64,000 nt of DNA from Balanoglossus misakiensis (lineage: Eukaryota; Hemichordata), in contig CM082592.2 of assembly GCA_040954595.2 (NCBI GenBank), positions 2,666,001 through 2,730,000 on the forward strand, read 5' to 3'. Position numbers and translations under genes: made by a program. The notes below the pieces were generated by a model. It made no database searches. It had not been told where the DNA came from and saw only the letters and a list, made by a program, of their open reading frames with translations. This document shows positions 21,401-36,400 of this stretch, one piece after another (within the stretch, counting starts at the first letter, position 1; every line of letters begins with the position of its first letter).

Positions 21401-24400
21401 CTGTAATGGCCAACCATATTCACAGACTTTTTGTACTGATGTTTGTATAAAACTTTCCCAACAACCAAGATGTAAATAATTCTCTTGTATAATTATGTAC
21501 GTAGAATTAACTTCTCTGTAAGGTGGATTTTATCAAATACAATCAAGCAACATTCTTGATAGATGAACATACTGTATAATTGAGATGCTCAAATACTGAA
21601 AATTAAATTGAAGCTCACAGATTGTGTTTGCCCTGTCACATTAATCACGGTTCAAAAATGAAGTATTGTCTTGATTGGAAATGATTCAGAGCTTGATATA
21701 TTTCATAAGACTTGGCGTTGCCCAGGCTGAAAATCAAATCAATTTTCATACTCATTGAAAAACAAAAGTCGAACATCTGATTGTTCTGTTTTCCATGTGG
21801 TCAGAAAATATCATTAGAGAGAGAGTGTAAAATATTCATTCCCTGCTTTTTACATCAGACTATTTTTTTTGGGGGGGGGGGGGGGGGCAGAGACGGTAGG
21901 TGGGAATGCGATTCACAATCTACCGACACAAAACTTGGCCACAGTTGTTGGCAGGAAATACGCAGTTTTAGTTTTTGCTAAAAGATACCTCAACATACTA
22001 AATATTTGCAGACACACCTTTTAATACTTTGTTATCAAAAGAGAAGCACACAAACAGATGTGACATTATCTCTACAACATGTCACACTATGTGTGATGTA
22101 GCTAATCTCCCACCGAGAATTTCACTGACAGTCCGCTCTCTGCAAAGTAGCGTTGATAAATTTTCGACATTGTTTAAGACACCTCTTTTGATGACTGATG
22201 GTGTAAAAATTAAACAGCTTTTCAAGTAGAACCAATTGATCTTGATTACTGGGACCATTCATCAAACCTCAAGCCTTGCTTCCTGAACCGAACGTGAATG
22301 CCTAATTAATCCTTTGCCTACTTTCGGTCCTAGAATACTGCCAGCCAAATACATGTATGCTCACACTCATTCACAGCTTTCATCCAAAGCAAAACTCGAT
22401 TATAAGTGTGAATGATATCTGTAGCCAGCTTGGGCTTGTCACTGGATAAATATGTTACTATCCATGATTCTCCGGCGCATCATCCAAAGATTGATTTCTA
22501 TTCCATAGTGTTGGGATTAACTGTCGGCCTCATTGGTATTCCAGAGTTGTCTGCTGGGACCTGTCATTATAGCACTTCCTGGGTGATCTCATTGAAGACC
22601 CAACTTGGGCTACTTCTACTTTATGATGACAAAGTGTTCATCATTTTCATTTGACACATCACCTACATCTTAAACACAATACTTGACCCGACCTTATCTT
22701 TGCAGCGTCTCTGAATGCATTAAAAATACTTCTCATAAAGTCACTGACTGCATTTAATTTCCAAGATCAAAGCTTTCCTGTAATTTTGATTTATGTGTTT
22801 TGTTCCAGTTGTTGGTTCAAGCGTCTTTGTGTCGCATGTTGTTCACCGACCGACAGCACAGATTGGTAATTTGACTGCACAAACAGCTGCAATAAAAACC
22901 TATCTTGCCAACAGCTATCACTTGAAATAGCCCATAGAGAGCAATTGAGTCTTGTGTTCTACAACATACTAATTAGAAAATCACAAATACTCTAAGTACT
23001 GACATCAGGTTGAGCTTTCAGACCCAAGGTGACCTATAACCCTGTAAAATGTTTCTTGCTTTGTTTTTATCTTGTCTGCCATAATTTCATTTGATCTCAG
23101 AAACACCAGCTTGCTGTGTAGGACTAGTATGGCTATAACTGTGCTCAGAAAAACCACTGTCCTACAGAAAATCAGCTCATAGGAAAGTACCAAGTCAAAT
23201 ATTGACTGATTTTGGCATTATTAGAAATTTGATATATTTTGATGGGTTTCATAATATTTTAACTGTCTCAGAGCCCGAGCATGAAGATGATAATTTTGAG
23301 AGTATAATTGTCAAACAGATACATTAGTTTTGGAAGCAAAGCGGACAAAATACGGATAGATACTAGGCTAACATTGGCACAATCCCATTGCTCTCTATCT
23401 AGTTTTAGTATTCCTCTGTTGGTCATTACTACATGGCCTTGTTTGTTGGCCAAGTGAAGGTCAAGGCCAAGTATTTTCTAGCTATTTGTGCTGTTATGTT
23501 GGTTAGTTGGAATCTGTCTAACTGTCAATTCATGGTAGTATTGTGTCAACATTAAATATTTCAGCGCCCACCCCCTATTTTGAAAAATAGAAGCCAACAA
23601 GTTATATGAAGAAAATGAAAGAAAAAAGTTGTCCCTTTGTGGGAAATCGAGTTCAGCTGGCTGATCGATGATGTAGCAAGTTTGAAGAGAAATATAATTT
23701 ACAAACTTTTGACCAACAGTAAAATAATGCAGAAAGCTGGTTGTCATTATAGACTGTTCCAATCTGTGTTATGTTATCTGGTTTAATAGACACTGGTCAG
23801 TTTCTCTGACAGGAGGGTGTCAGTCAGATGTCGGAGATTCCTATAATTCAACAGTAAAAAATGTCTGGTTGTAGTACAAAGAGACAAACATACTGCGGAT
23901 AGATCATTGAGGGACAACTTTGACCAGTTGAAGGGTCAACGGTTTGGGACTGCTCAGGGGTCAGTCTTTGAACTAGTCTAGTATCTAGCCGTATTTTGTC
24001 CGCTTTGCTTCCAAAACTTAGTCTAGTTTTGGAAGCAAAGCGGACAAAATACGGCTAGATACTAGGCTATCTCTGAACAAACTAGTAACTTGTTTTATTT
24101 TCCTCTCAAAGTATTTGCAGTGGCATGGTGTATGTTCACATGCTGGTCTGCAGTGACATCACTATAGTCACATAACTCATTGCATTGGAAAGGCTTTCCT
24201 TAAAATATCCACATGAACCAAATCCATTGCGTCCGTATACTTGTATTGGTGAACTAAATGGTGGTGGTGTGAAGTGTTTGACCTCGCCTGTGTGCCACCG
24301 TTATCACAAACAGATGCGACAGACTTGGCATCCGCCATTTTGCATTATTTGAGGTCATCCAAACATGCTGGTGTTATTTTTTCTACAGTGACTGTATTCA

Positions 24401-27400
24401 CTATTTATTTCCAGGAACACGCCTTTATTACTTTTCTCAGAAAACTGACATGCCCTGATGTTGCAGTGTTGCAGGCATTAATGGAGTCACCTTTCTCATG
24501 ATGGATCCTTAAAATAGTAGACTTTATCATTTATTCATTCTGCGTTATGGTTAGAGAGGGGACGGTCCATAAAAAAACATTAATTCACAATGAAAATGAC
24601 AATTTTGGTGAATATTTATTTTAACAGAATGAAGTTGGATTATTTGGCATATTATACGTCTTATTACTTGCTTGCTTCAAGCAACTTTTACAGATTGAAG
24701 ACGATATTATTGAAAATTACTTATTGATTGGTTGGATTGGTTACGAAGAAAAATTCTTGGTTTTGCAATTGGTTGAGTTTATAGGAGAAAGAAAATAGCC
24801 AGGCTGAATAATCATAAAAGCTAAATTGATACAGTTTTTGTGGTACATGAGATCAGTATTCTCAGAATTTAATTACACAGCCCGGGTTGATGTGTTTCTC
24901 GGAAGAACTGGGGACATTCTGAAATTTTGAAACAGTTTACGGAAAATGATTTTTTTCCCTGGAGAGTAATGGTCCTTTAGCCATCAATGGTATTAAATTA
25001 TATTATCAAGTATTATGAAGAATTTTAGTAGATTTGCAATGAGTCTTACTTTTAAGCTCAAATTTTCAAAGAATATGGTTGGACAATTCCTGGATGGTTT
25101 TAGAATGAGTGACTTTGAGTGAACAGACACAGCAGCAGTGTGCAAATATCAGTCGATTTTCAATGTTGTACAGTGTTTAGCATGAGATGATTTGTCAATT
25201 TTGTAGATGACACATAATGCCTCGGATGTTCTGTAATTTGTACACATTAGTCTTGGTAGATTAAAGACATCGGCAGTTATTTTCATCCAGTCTTGTTGGT
25301 TGCATGGCGATGGTATCATAGCAATCTGTTTTGAATGGCCACCAAGAGATCATTTAAAGCAACCACAAGTTCTCACTCAGTTGACACCTGTACTATGCGA
25401 TGATTTGTGATCTGTTTATTGATTTCTTTAAATGGATATTCACCTCCTGGGAATTTCTGGCACTTCTCCATGCTTGGCTTCACACCCATTCATTGCAATG
25501 ATAAACTATACTCACTGGATTTTTCTCAACCACAGTCTAAATCGCTGATAAGTGTCATAAGCAAAAAATCTATTCTGTGTTATTTTGAAATGTCCCTATC
25601 ATGCCTGTATTAAGATTTTTCAGTAAAGTCTCCAAACTCCAACCAGTCTTTCATAAACCACTATAGAAAATTAAGCCAATGATTGCAATTTCCGCCCCAA
25701 TCAATTAACATATTAATTTTGACCAGATTTTTCTGATTAGTTGAAACTTTAAATGGCCTATAAGTGATCCTGTCAGATTCAAAAACATGGTTATTGAGCA
25801 ATCACGAACCTCTTGAGGACTAGCTCGTTATCAACTATTATTAATTAAAAATTATCCTCAATAATTTCTCTATTTGACAGTGCAATTTGGACTTGATCAT
25901 CGACATTGACCATAGCACTAAAATATGATTCATATTCAGTTCATTATTCTAATATTTTTATAATTCTGAGCTACATATATCAGCATGAAGTTAAAATTAA
26001 ACCAATGTCAGCAAACTTTTTTTTGCTTCTCATAAATATCATGCCATTTGGGTTTAAAATCCCATCTCAACCAAAAAGAGTAAGCCAAGCCTCCCTTACA
26101 TTTTTTATCCATAAAAATTTATGAATAACTCATAAATGTTTATTTCTGTCTTACAGTTATTTCTAGCTGTCATCTGGAAAATCTGGTTGATGGTGACACA
26201 AGAGCATTTTCAATGTAAACGCTTTGAGAATAGTTATTTTCCCCCCAAGATAATTCTACGTAAGAAACTGAAAAAGAAATAATAAAGTATAAAACTGTTC
26301 TAAACACTATTCAGCATATACCTGTATTACTCATGGTTATTTCATAACAAACTACCGTAATCACTCTATCAGTTCGACCACTCCATTAATTCAACCACCC
26401 ACTATTCTTTGGAAAATTAATTATTTTATAACCTTCAATTGTTTGACCACTGATTAAATGCATGTGTTGATATTGTGTATTTTTTATGAAGATATCTGCA
26501 ACTTTGACCTTCCAAGATATTCAGAACTCACTGATTTTATTCTGTGTGACCTTTAACAGTTCAATTCTATCATAAATATCATCTAAACTACATGCTGATA
26601 GTGCATACAGTTCATGCCATGCAAACATGCCCCCCTGAAAAATTATTCAAGCACTTTGAGTGGAAATTTTGTTGTTGTTATTTTTATTCCATTAGTTTGA
26701 CTTTTCACAAATCATATTTATTTTTTTGTGGTCGAACTGATAGAGTGATTACGGTAGTTTCAATACTGGTAACTGTCTACCTTCTTCGTAAGTAAATTTT
26801 AAGAAGAATTTTAATAAAACTGCTATATTAATATATGTTCAATAACATCATTCATAGTTTAAGAAAAGACAGCTGACCCGGTTTTGCTAGTGACCGAACA
26901 GCTCAAAACATTGGCTAAAATCTTCAAAGCTTGTTAACATATTTAAAAAAAATTCAAATCTTCTCAGATGACAACATAAAATGCGTTCACACTTGCAGAA
27001 AAATAGTAAAAATATTCGTACGGAAGAAAGTTTGCAATATGAATTAAATTCTAGTTGGTTTTATGTAATAGTGCATATTGACTGCACTGCGACCAGCATT
27101 TCAATCTTGCTATTCAGTTCTCCTATTAATACAATGTTGTGATGAATGCTTGTACTGCATTAATCCAAAGATTATACTGGAGACCATATTCTTGGAGTCG
27201 GGTAATTCCAATATTTGAATTTTTCTGCATAATTGTTTTTTATAAATTAAAAACTTGAGGAAACGCTTCTCATGGGATAGATATAAATAACCCATGTGGG
27301 TTATAATACTGTTGAATGGTTCAAAGCCTTGTGTTCAATTTGCAAATGTATCTCCAGAGACTTGTAAGCATCGCATGTCGGCAATGAGTGATGACAGCTG

Positions 27401-30400
27401 AGCTTCGGTACTGGGGCTCTAAACGACAAGTGACATAAGCTGTTCCAAAATCACACATAACAGAGCAGAAAATACTGATAGTAATCTCTTAATATAGGGG
27501 CTACACTTCACTTCATGACTTTTACATGTGGCAGTAATTGGTCAGTGAGTTTTACAATGTGCTTTAGCAATAAACACGGTGGCAGCCATTGAACACTTTG
27601 TTTTGTGCGCCTAATAGCCAGGGTTACTTCGGGAGAAAAAATGTCCATTAGTCCACAGCATCACAGTTTATAGAAGGTGCACAAGTTTTCAATTACTTGA
27701 CATATCGAGGTTAGCATCATCAGATTTAGCCACAATTAAGTCACAACGACTGGACAGAGGTTAATTGAAAGCATGATCTCAAATGAGATGGGCATTTTGT
27801 AGTCTGACCTGGATTCGCACAATATCCTTGCTGATGGAGATTTATATGTTAGTCCTAATGTGGCCTGTAAATTCCCTACAGATTTGCCAGTTATCAATTT
27901 GTTATGTTCACACACTGTTAAATAGATGCCATGAGAGCACATTATTTTTTTTTCTAAAAGGGAAACTGTGATTTTCAATAGCTCGCAAAACAAACAGTTT
28001 AGAGAGAGACTGTTACAAGCTTTAATACACGATTCTCCAGACCACAGATTGAAAAAGTCATGAAATGTGTGCGGTTCCTATATTCGATAGAGGGTTGTTA
28101 GAAGTTGATGTCTGTACCTCTTTTAGCTTAGGTTGCCAAGCAGCTCAGGGGTAGCCATTTTGAAAAGTCGACGCAATCAGGGGGCCCTAAAATGGGTACA
28201 GGGGGAGGGGGAAAAGCGCAATGTCAGCACACGTTTACTTTAAACTACATAAGCACTCAAATGGACACAGCAAAATGTGCAAGTAAAACAAGACCACACC
28301 CACTACCCAACAATGATAGAAAAAAAAGAAAGCCCTAGGTCTATGATATGTAAAGCTATGAGGGCTGGCCTGTGCTTCACACAGCAATGGTATTTACATG
28401 GGCAGTGGGAGAATATGAACGATCATCTAGGAAGCATTTCCCTGTTGATCTCTTTCTTAGTCTAAATTTGTGAGTGAAATGGGGGTGGGTGTCAAACATC
28501 CATGTGATAAATGGCTAAGAATGTTTTCTATGGCTATTACATCCTAACAATCGATAGAACACTCATCCAAATGATTCGTGAAATATGAGGAAAATGTGAT
28601 TATATATAAATATGAATATCTGCAAGAAACAGTGTGAACATCTACATGGTAAATTTCAAATATCTGAAATGAGTCTTTCCAAGTTTTAGACTTGTGTCTA
28701 CAATTGGAATTCAATTTGTGGAATTCACTCCAAAAAAACATGAACACTATGGAATACAAACAAAACACCAATGTAGTGTAAAATTCTACACGTACAGAGG
28801 GGATGGCAATTTTCAAGTTCTACCGCTAATCAGCTAATTTCTAAGGTCTAATGACTACAGCTAACTAGCATCAGTTACAACTGGACCCACCTTAAGTATG
28901 TCTGGGTGATAGCAGAGGAGGCTAGATGCAGGCTGGATGGATGTCAGAGAAACAAGGCGTTCCATCATTCAACATTATACATTAATCAATCCATAATAAA
29001 ACATAAACCTCACCAATAATGCAATAATCTATATTTTTTTCTCTCTTTTCTACTTTTAACAGGAAGTATTTTACTGGCAAGAGGGTAGTCCAACCAAGGC
29101 ATCGGTAAGTTTTGCATTTCCCCCTCAGGTTTTTAGAAAAGGTTTTACACCATTGTTTCAAACATGTCTACCTAACAATCTTGGTCTGTTGTTGTTTTCA
29201 TTTCAGATTTGGAATGTTGTTAGAAATGTGCAAAGCACAGGCACAGCCCTCAATCACATGACATGCAAAACACATGCTACTTTCAAATCAAGGACACAGA
29301 AGCTTGGCTACACACTATCAATAGAAACAATTCAAACGAAAAAAGTTACCTTCTAAATTATATGAAGTGATGGTGTGTTTTTTGGAAGGGGGCATGAGCA
29401 AAGAAAAGAAAGAACAAGCTTTGTTTCAGTGAAATTTGTTAAAAGCACAGGGTTTTGTTTTGAGTAGAGGAAATCCAAGCCCTTTATATAAAAGGTTGAT
29501 GAGGAAAATGGGGAAGTCTAGAATGAGTCATTCGTTCATTAAATGTGAGCATTCTACAACGGGCAAAAGTCTAGAAAGAGTTAAAATTATCAAAACATGC
29601 ATTAAAAAGTCATGGTAGCAAACTATCATCTTTACAAAGAAACTTATGAATGTGCATGAAGCCTGTTCTCATGATGGCAATTCAACCCTTTCAACTCCAT
29701 TTTTAGTTTCAACTCTGTTTTTCGTTTCTTCACCGAGTTGGACTCCATTACTTGGAAATGAGGTGAAAGGGCTTGTGAAAAGAAACTCCCTCCCTCCCAA
29801 CCCTCTCTAGGCTTTTTTGACGACATACCTGTGACTGCCAGCTCTCACTTTCCTTGTAGCAAAGGCCAGATTTAACAAAGTCCATTTTGATCAGTAACAC
29901 AGTGTGTGTGTTTTCAGTTTATTCCAACCAGAAGAGCCAGCGTTTGTAACAAATAGTTCTACTGGGTCAAAGGTCATGTTACAGAAGTCAGCAGCAATGT
30001 TTCCTCAAAACTATACATTTCTTTCTACTAAACAGTATTTCAACTTTGTCCGGTGGACATTTGTATCATATTTTGTGAATAAAATGTCATTCTAAGCTAA
30101 TGGACCCCACGTAATTTATGATTTTGTGAACCCCCCCCCCCCAAAAAAAAAAAAAAAAAATACACACACAAAAAAAACACATTTATTTCAGGCTTTACAA
30201 AACCAGAAAATGGATGGCTAGATACCAGTTCCAAACTACGTACTTATATGAATTCTAGGCTAAGAGGGTTTCTTTTTTTTTAATTTCGATTTCTAGGTTC
30301 AGTCAACTCAAATAACAAACTCTCCAGAAACTGAAACTGAAAGTGGAATGACCGATTTTTTTCTCTCATAAGTACGTGAAAATGATTTCAGTATAAGGTT

Positions 30401-33400
30401 TGGATTAGATGTGGGTGATTGATACTAGAATGTTGCAATATTACAAAGCTGCTGGCTCTGAACACACCCTGTATTACTACAACAGATTAAATTTTGGATG
30501 CCATCATAAGGATTTGGTCCAGATACTCTCTAGGCTGTGTATGACACTAAATGCTTCTCAGAACTGTGACACGGCAAATGGATATCTAAGCAGAATACAC
30601 TTACTTTCTTCAACCAATCTACAATTCTCACAGCATATTGTTTAGCAGACAGAAATTGGAATGCCTCTAAAATGTGCATATCAGATGAAATTGCGATGAC
30701 TTTGCAATCAATTACTGATTTTTAAAATTAAGGCAGTGTGTCTCAAAAGTGATGAGAATGATTTGTTTGAATGGTTGGAAAATTATCCATTTGCTATAAG
30801 GAGTAATTATTGGAGAAAAGAAGTGCACACTACACAATTCAATATTATCAGGGTTACGATGAAGAAATTTTATTGAGATTTAAAACCATGATTTTACAGA
30901 GTATGATCGTGTCAAAGCATTCACAAGTTCTGAGAAGCAAACTCACAGAAAAAAAAAGGAAATTTTTTAAAAGGTTAAAATAACAGACTGATTTTTGCGT
31001 ATAAAATTCTCTGACTGGTTTAAAAACATTTGATGTGTCAATCACAACCTGGAGATTTCAAAGTGACCACTCAGGCTCGTTATATCACTCGATATCAGGA
31101 GTTGATTCAGTAAGCAACCACGTAGGAACCACCTACCGAGCTGATGGTTGGAACAGTGGGTCCAAAACCAGATGGCTGCGGGCTGGCAGCCTGCAAGTAG
31201 CCTCCTGCACTCTCGCCCTGACTGCCTGAATAGATGTCGATGGGTCCAGGACTGGTGCTATTAGCTGAGTGGTGGTAGGCTCGGTTGCTGGCTGGTGAGG
31301 CCGGCGGTCCAAACGCTTGATGGGCATAGCTGTTCACAACTGCAACGATGCACAAAATGAAAAGAATACAAAAAGTTGGAGCGTGTTGATCTGGCAAATA
31401 TAGTCCGTCCAAAAGTTGTGTCTGGTATTTTGGAGCTGAATGTGTGTGGATATGTTGAATATGTTAGAGCTTTAATAAGTTTTCTAGCTAATGCTTAAGC
31501 ATATATTCTCTGCAGGGTTAGCACAATTCCATAGAAACCTTGCTGCAGTTTTCTAAACAGTCTGTATTTTTTGAGTTCTTCCTCTTTAATTAATTAATTT
31601 ATAAATTATGTATGTATGTATGTATGTATGTATGTATGTATGTATGTATGTATGTATGTATGTATGTATGTATGTATGTATGTATGTATGTATGTATGTA
31701 TGTACATGTATGTATGTATGTATGTACATTGTATGTACAGTATGTGTGTGCATGTGTGTTTGTGTTTGTCTGAACCAACATGTAGTGCAATCATCATGTT
31801 GGATTCTTTTTATAAATACTGCTTTGAGTTCCAATAAATATCTGAAACCAGTCCAATTTAGCCTCGACAAAGTGCACAGCACTTGCATTGTCTCTCACTG
31901 AATCACCCTTTTGCACTTTTGTGGTGCGATGGCCTGCAGCAAGGTTTCTGTGGAGCAGACTACCAGGGCTTGTTACTGATGTTTGTCACATGCAAGACAT
32001 GCATCTCCTTACCTCCTTGTAAAACTGGGCCACATCTGAAGACTTAATATTGTGCAACCAAACAACTCCTACATGGAATACAAGTTGGGTTTCTCAACAA
32101 CACTTTTCATATCATTGTTGGCAAACTGTGTCGTTATCTAAGACTACACAAACTGCCTATCATACAGGAGGCGAATTTCCTCTTCAACTCGTTTGAAGTG
32201 ATGCATTACACACCTGAGCATTTTTAGATTGTTTGGTTGAGGTAATAATGTCAAGGCAAATGCTGGTTTCAAATCTCGTGTCATCCTTGGATTTTGTTTT
32301 ATAAAACAACGATGATTAGCTTCTTCGAGCTTTTAGGAAAAATGAATATATACGTTTGGATACCAACCTTGGTGTGTATAGTCCCTACCATACTCATGCT
32401 GGTGCATGGCACTACTTCCATCAGACCTATGCACACGAGGTGCAACAGCCCCTGCAGGAGGGGCTGGACCCGCAGTGCCATAATCAGCGTAGGAGTATGG
32501 AGGTGCACCAGGAGTACGGCGATCACCCACAGGTGGGGCAGCGATAGGCGCAGGCCCAGTCATGTAGCCATAACCAGGGAAGCCTAGGAAATAGGGAGAT
32601 TGCTTGTTGGTAGACATAAAGCATGCAAATCTAACATTATGTTAATGAACACACACACTAACACTGTCACACCATCACAGTCTCCCTTTGACGACAGCAA
32701 CGTTTAATTACTGTCTCGTGTAATGCCACTATTTTCAAGTGTCTTTCATCAAACAAATAGCAACAGTGGCATTACATTCGTCAACATAGAACGTGAACCT
32801 ATGGGTGAAAGCGGAGACTGTACGAAGTCAGTGATCGTAAAAGAGATTTGATGGGATGGAGGGAGAATGCTGAAACAGTTTCACCTGATCTGCCCTTTTT
32901 GCTAAATTTGAATTGATGAATTAAGGCCTGTGTGAGGTTCCCTGGTTAGGCCTCGATTGCTGCACTCCAAACAAACTAATGATTAACCACTACACTACAG
33001 TACTTACGTGTCTTTTCATCTTTTAACCCTCTCTCCCCCCTACCTCCCCAGTACAATGGACTGACCCACTCTATATATCAGAGCTGTGGGATCAAACCAA
33101 TGTAAAGGGACGAGCAGGGGAAATCGAGAGGGAACATCAAAGTGTGGGAGCCTGAACTGCTAGATCTTTGGACTACGTAGTTTGTTATTCTAGACACACA
33201 TTCCACAATTTCAACTACTATCGTCTAGACAAACATGCAGATCTCGGTAAGAGCACCTCAAATTAATCGGTATTTAAACAGCTAATTGTTAGGAGTTGTC
33301 AAGTTAGTTGCTGGAAGCAGTGAAGTGTGCATGCAGTCTTTGTTCACTTTTTTTTACAATTATTTTGAAAAATTACATCTTAGTGGAATTTTTTTCCTCG

Positions 33401-36400
33401 ACAAATTTGACAAAATTTGTGTTTAGATTTTAAGACCCCTTAAATCCAATCCCAAGATAGGTAGAGTTTTACGGCTTGGGCAATTGGGATACAAGAATCC
33501 TACAGCAAGCAAAATGTTACTGAAGCTAATAATTATATATCATGATATACAGAAAAACTCTTCTACAAAACTTCACCTGTTATCAACACCAAATACACAA
33601 ACAGGATTGTTTTACAAAAAAAGTTAAAAACCCTTTACTATAAGAAGCACACAAAACACCAATTACTAAATACCAAAGAAGAACAGAGGATATTTGGATA
33701 CCAAGAAGCTCAGGCACAGCACCAATCAAGTTTTTTTTTTCCATTTTGAGTTCCACAAACACAAACATCAACGTGCAAATCCCTTGTTTTGGTATCAAAG
33801 TGCAGGCGGATTTTTTTAACAGGATAAAATGAGCAGTTAAAATGCGTGCAACCAAACATGAAAATTTTGTTGACTTTTTTTTTTTAATGATTAGGGAAGA
33901 GAGGCATGGATTTGATTCTAATATGGCAGGTGTGTGTGTGATGGAACTTCAGAGCAGGATTGAGCCACACAGGTGTTAAAAGCAGCACACTTTTAGACTG
34001 CATTAGGTTGGTTGTTGTTTCTTTTTTTTTGAGGTTTTTGTTGAAACTGTACCTGGTGTACCAGGGCCATATCCCACATAGCCTCCTCTGGGTCGACCTC
34101 CACGGCCGTGTGTGCTACGACCAGCACCGGAGTATGCAGCTGTAACTCCAAACCCTGGGGTTAACAGTCAAATGGCAACATTAAATATATGCAATCTTCA
34201 AAATAAATATATACTTTGCTGAGAGATTCTATCAGGTAAAAAAGGAACTCTGTGTGTGAATAAAGTTTGTCGTCAAATTCGGGTTGAGAGGAGAAAATAT
34301 TTGCACGTAAACACCACATACGGAGTATAATGACATGCATTCTTGGTATCAAAGATGTCAGAAGGACCAGACAGAAACAGTGAGCGTTATATAAAGGGAA
34401 ATGCTTCACAACCAAAACAGACAATACAAATATTTGAGCAGGGATGAGTCGATTAGAAAATGGAAAGGTGAAAATTAATAAGATTTGGACACAATCTCTA
34501 AGCATGTTTAATGTGATCTACACAGTTCAGTCAAAAATACAACTAACATGTAAAAAGTTGTTGCATATAAAAACAGTATATGGTGTTAAATGGGCGACAT
34601 CACATCTGATGCCATTTCCTTGCTACAGATGCACACTTCACTGCATTCAATGGTTAACATTCGTTATGATATTAATTTGTTTTCTGAACAGGAATAATTC
34701 AATCTTGCTGTCAAGTTTAAATGACTGAAATATAATTCCTTGTTAAACTATATTTTTCACAGTACTGTGGTGTGTCTAGCAAACTGACAAGGCCAGGTCT
34801 GTTATGAAGATTTCTTCATCAGTGTTATATTATTACAACACGGCAGAAGAGTATAAGGCATGGAATAACGATAAAGTTTTGCAAAGTGCAGTGGTTGTCA
34901 GAGACGAGGGCAGTCACATGCCTCTGTTTACCAGCAATTCCCTCCACCCATCAAAACCGTTACACTTCAAAAAAAAAGCATGTAAAAATCCAACATTTTG
35001 CAAAGAAATTATCCATCACATGCACAAAACTTAGTCTGAATCCCATCACACACTAAACAGGCAGAGCAGCTGTAACTTGGGCCGATTTTCTTGTGTATCA
35101 TGTACCCATGGTTTTTTGTTCTTAGTCCTGTACGTAATGTTGGACTACCCGAACATCAACAGATCTCTACAAAAGGTACATGAATATCAACTGACAAACA
35201 GGTCTTACAAACAATGTTTGTCTATTCTACTACTGCAAGACAAAGTGATTCAACATCCTCAGATGTGAAAAAATGCATTTGTTTAATACACAAGGTCATC
35301 ACGACACCGGAAAAAATGCCACAAGTTACAGCCAGGCTGCCTTTCATGTTAATTTGACCCCGTGACCCCAAAGCATACACAACATTTTACTGTCATGGAG
35401 GAAAGTAGTGTGAAGTGGAAATGAAATATGGCAAACCACTATCAGCTTGGCACACTCTACATGCTGATTAACATTTCATGGCGACAGAATAAGAGGTTGG
35501 CTGTTACTTGTACTTTCAATATGACAGTCAATTACAGACTGTATCTGGCAAGCATTAGAGATTTACTTCTTTGGTTTGACTGCCTGGCAATGTGCGATTA
35601 TCTCCGTTTAAAGCTATAAACATGGCCCAAGTTGTGAGTAAGGAAAATTCCTTTCTGGAGATAGTGGCTTCAAGATCCCAAATGAACATCACAAACTTTC
35701 TCCATGAAGTAATGCTGGGTGCAAACTGTAGTGGACATTCTCAATAAGGCCAATTCAATATGAAGGCTTATTAGAAATGATAGCATTTTGGTTTGGTTCA
35801 AGGGACTTTTTTTGTTTCACTCAGTATATCATTTGTTGCTTTAATACATTATGCTGAATCATTGGTTGTCATAAACTCAACTCACTCTCACATGAGCATA
35901 ATTCTGGTACTTGTTTTGACTATATTTATAAACCTGTACAACAGCCAATATTAGATGGATCATACATGTATGTATCCAGCACAACACAATGGGACATAGC
36001 TCACAAAATTATCCAAACTAATGTCAAAAGATGTCAACTTTGTCCCTTTAAGAAGCACTGGTTTTATAGAGTTTATTCCAACAATGCTAGCAGCATAATA
36101 TAATGACTTCACCCAACTGCCAAAATATTTGTTTACATTATGGAAATCTGGAAGCCCTTGGCCAAAGACTGGTTATTTTCATCTTGCAATTGTTATATGC
36201 AGTGTGCACGCAATCACACTTAGAATTGGACACGTATCTGGCATTATCCGTAACCCTAGGGTAAGGCAGTGTCTACTCAGTATAAGATGGTAAAATGAGA
36301 GATTGGTTCCAAACACACATACATATACAGCATGACCCCTGACTGACATTTCCCACAATGCATTACTTCCAAACAACTTTCTTATTGTGTTATTGATGCC

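Larger units (their letters stand above)
18448..31136 (-). other. Large Musashi intron (12.7 kb)
   Basis: AT-rich DNA with repeats described separately. A minus-strand frame at 20823-21209 looks moderately protein-like but its possible splice phase does not fit Musashi. A small plus-strand exon-like pair near 29.1 kb is noted separately. A CTCF-like AGCGCCCTCTTTTGG is at 20070-20084. Confidence 0.6.

Noticed and set aside
31586-31901. Tyr/Val/Cys/Met and Tyr/Ile/His/Thr repeat proteins
   Set aside because: These are translations of the (TATG)n microsatellite in several frames.
32720-32775. Hairpin TAATGCCACT / AGTGGCATTA in a Musashi intron
   Set aside because: Short arms with no flanking structure or second copy; too weak to call an element.
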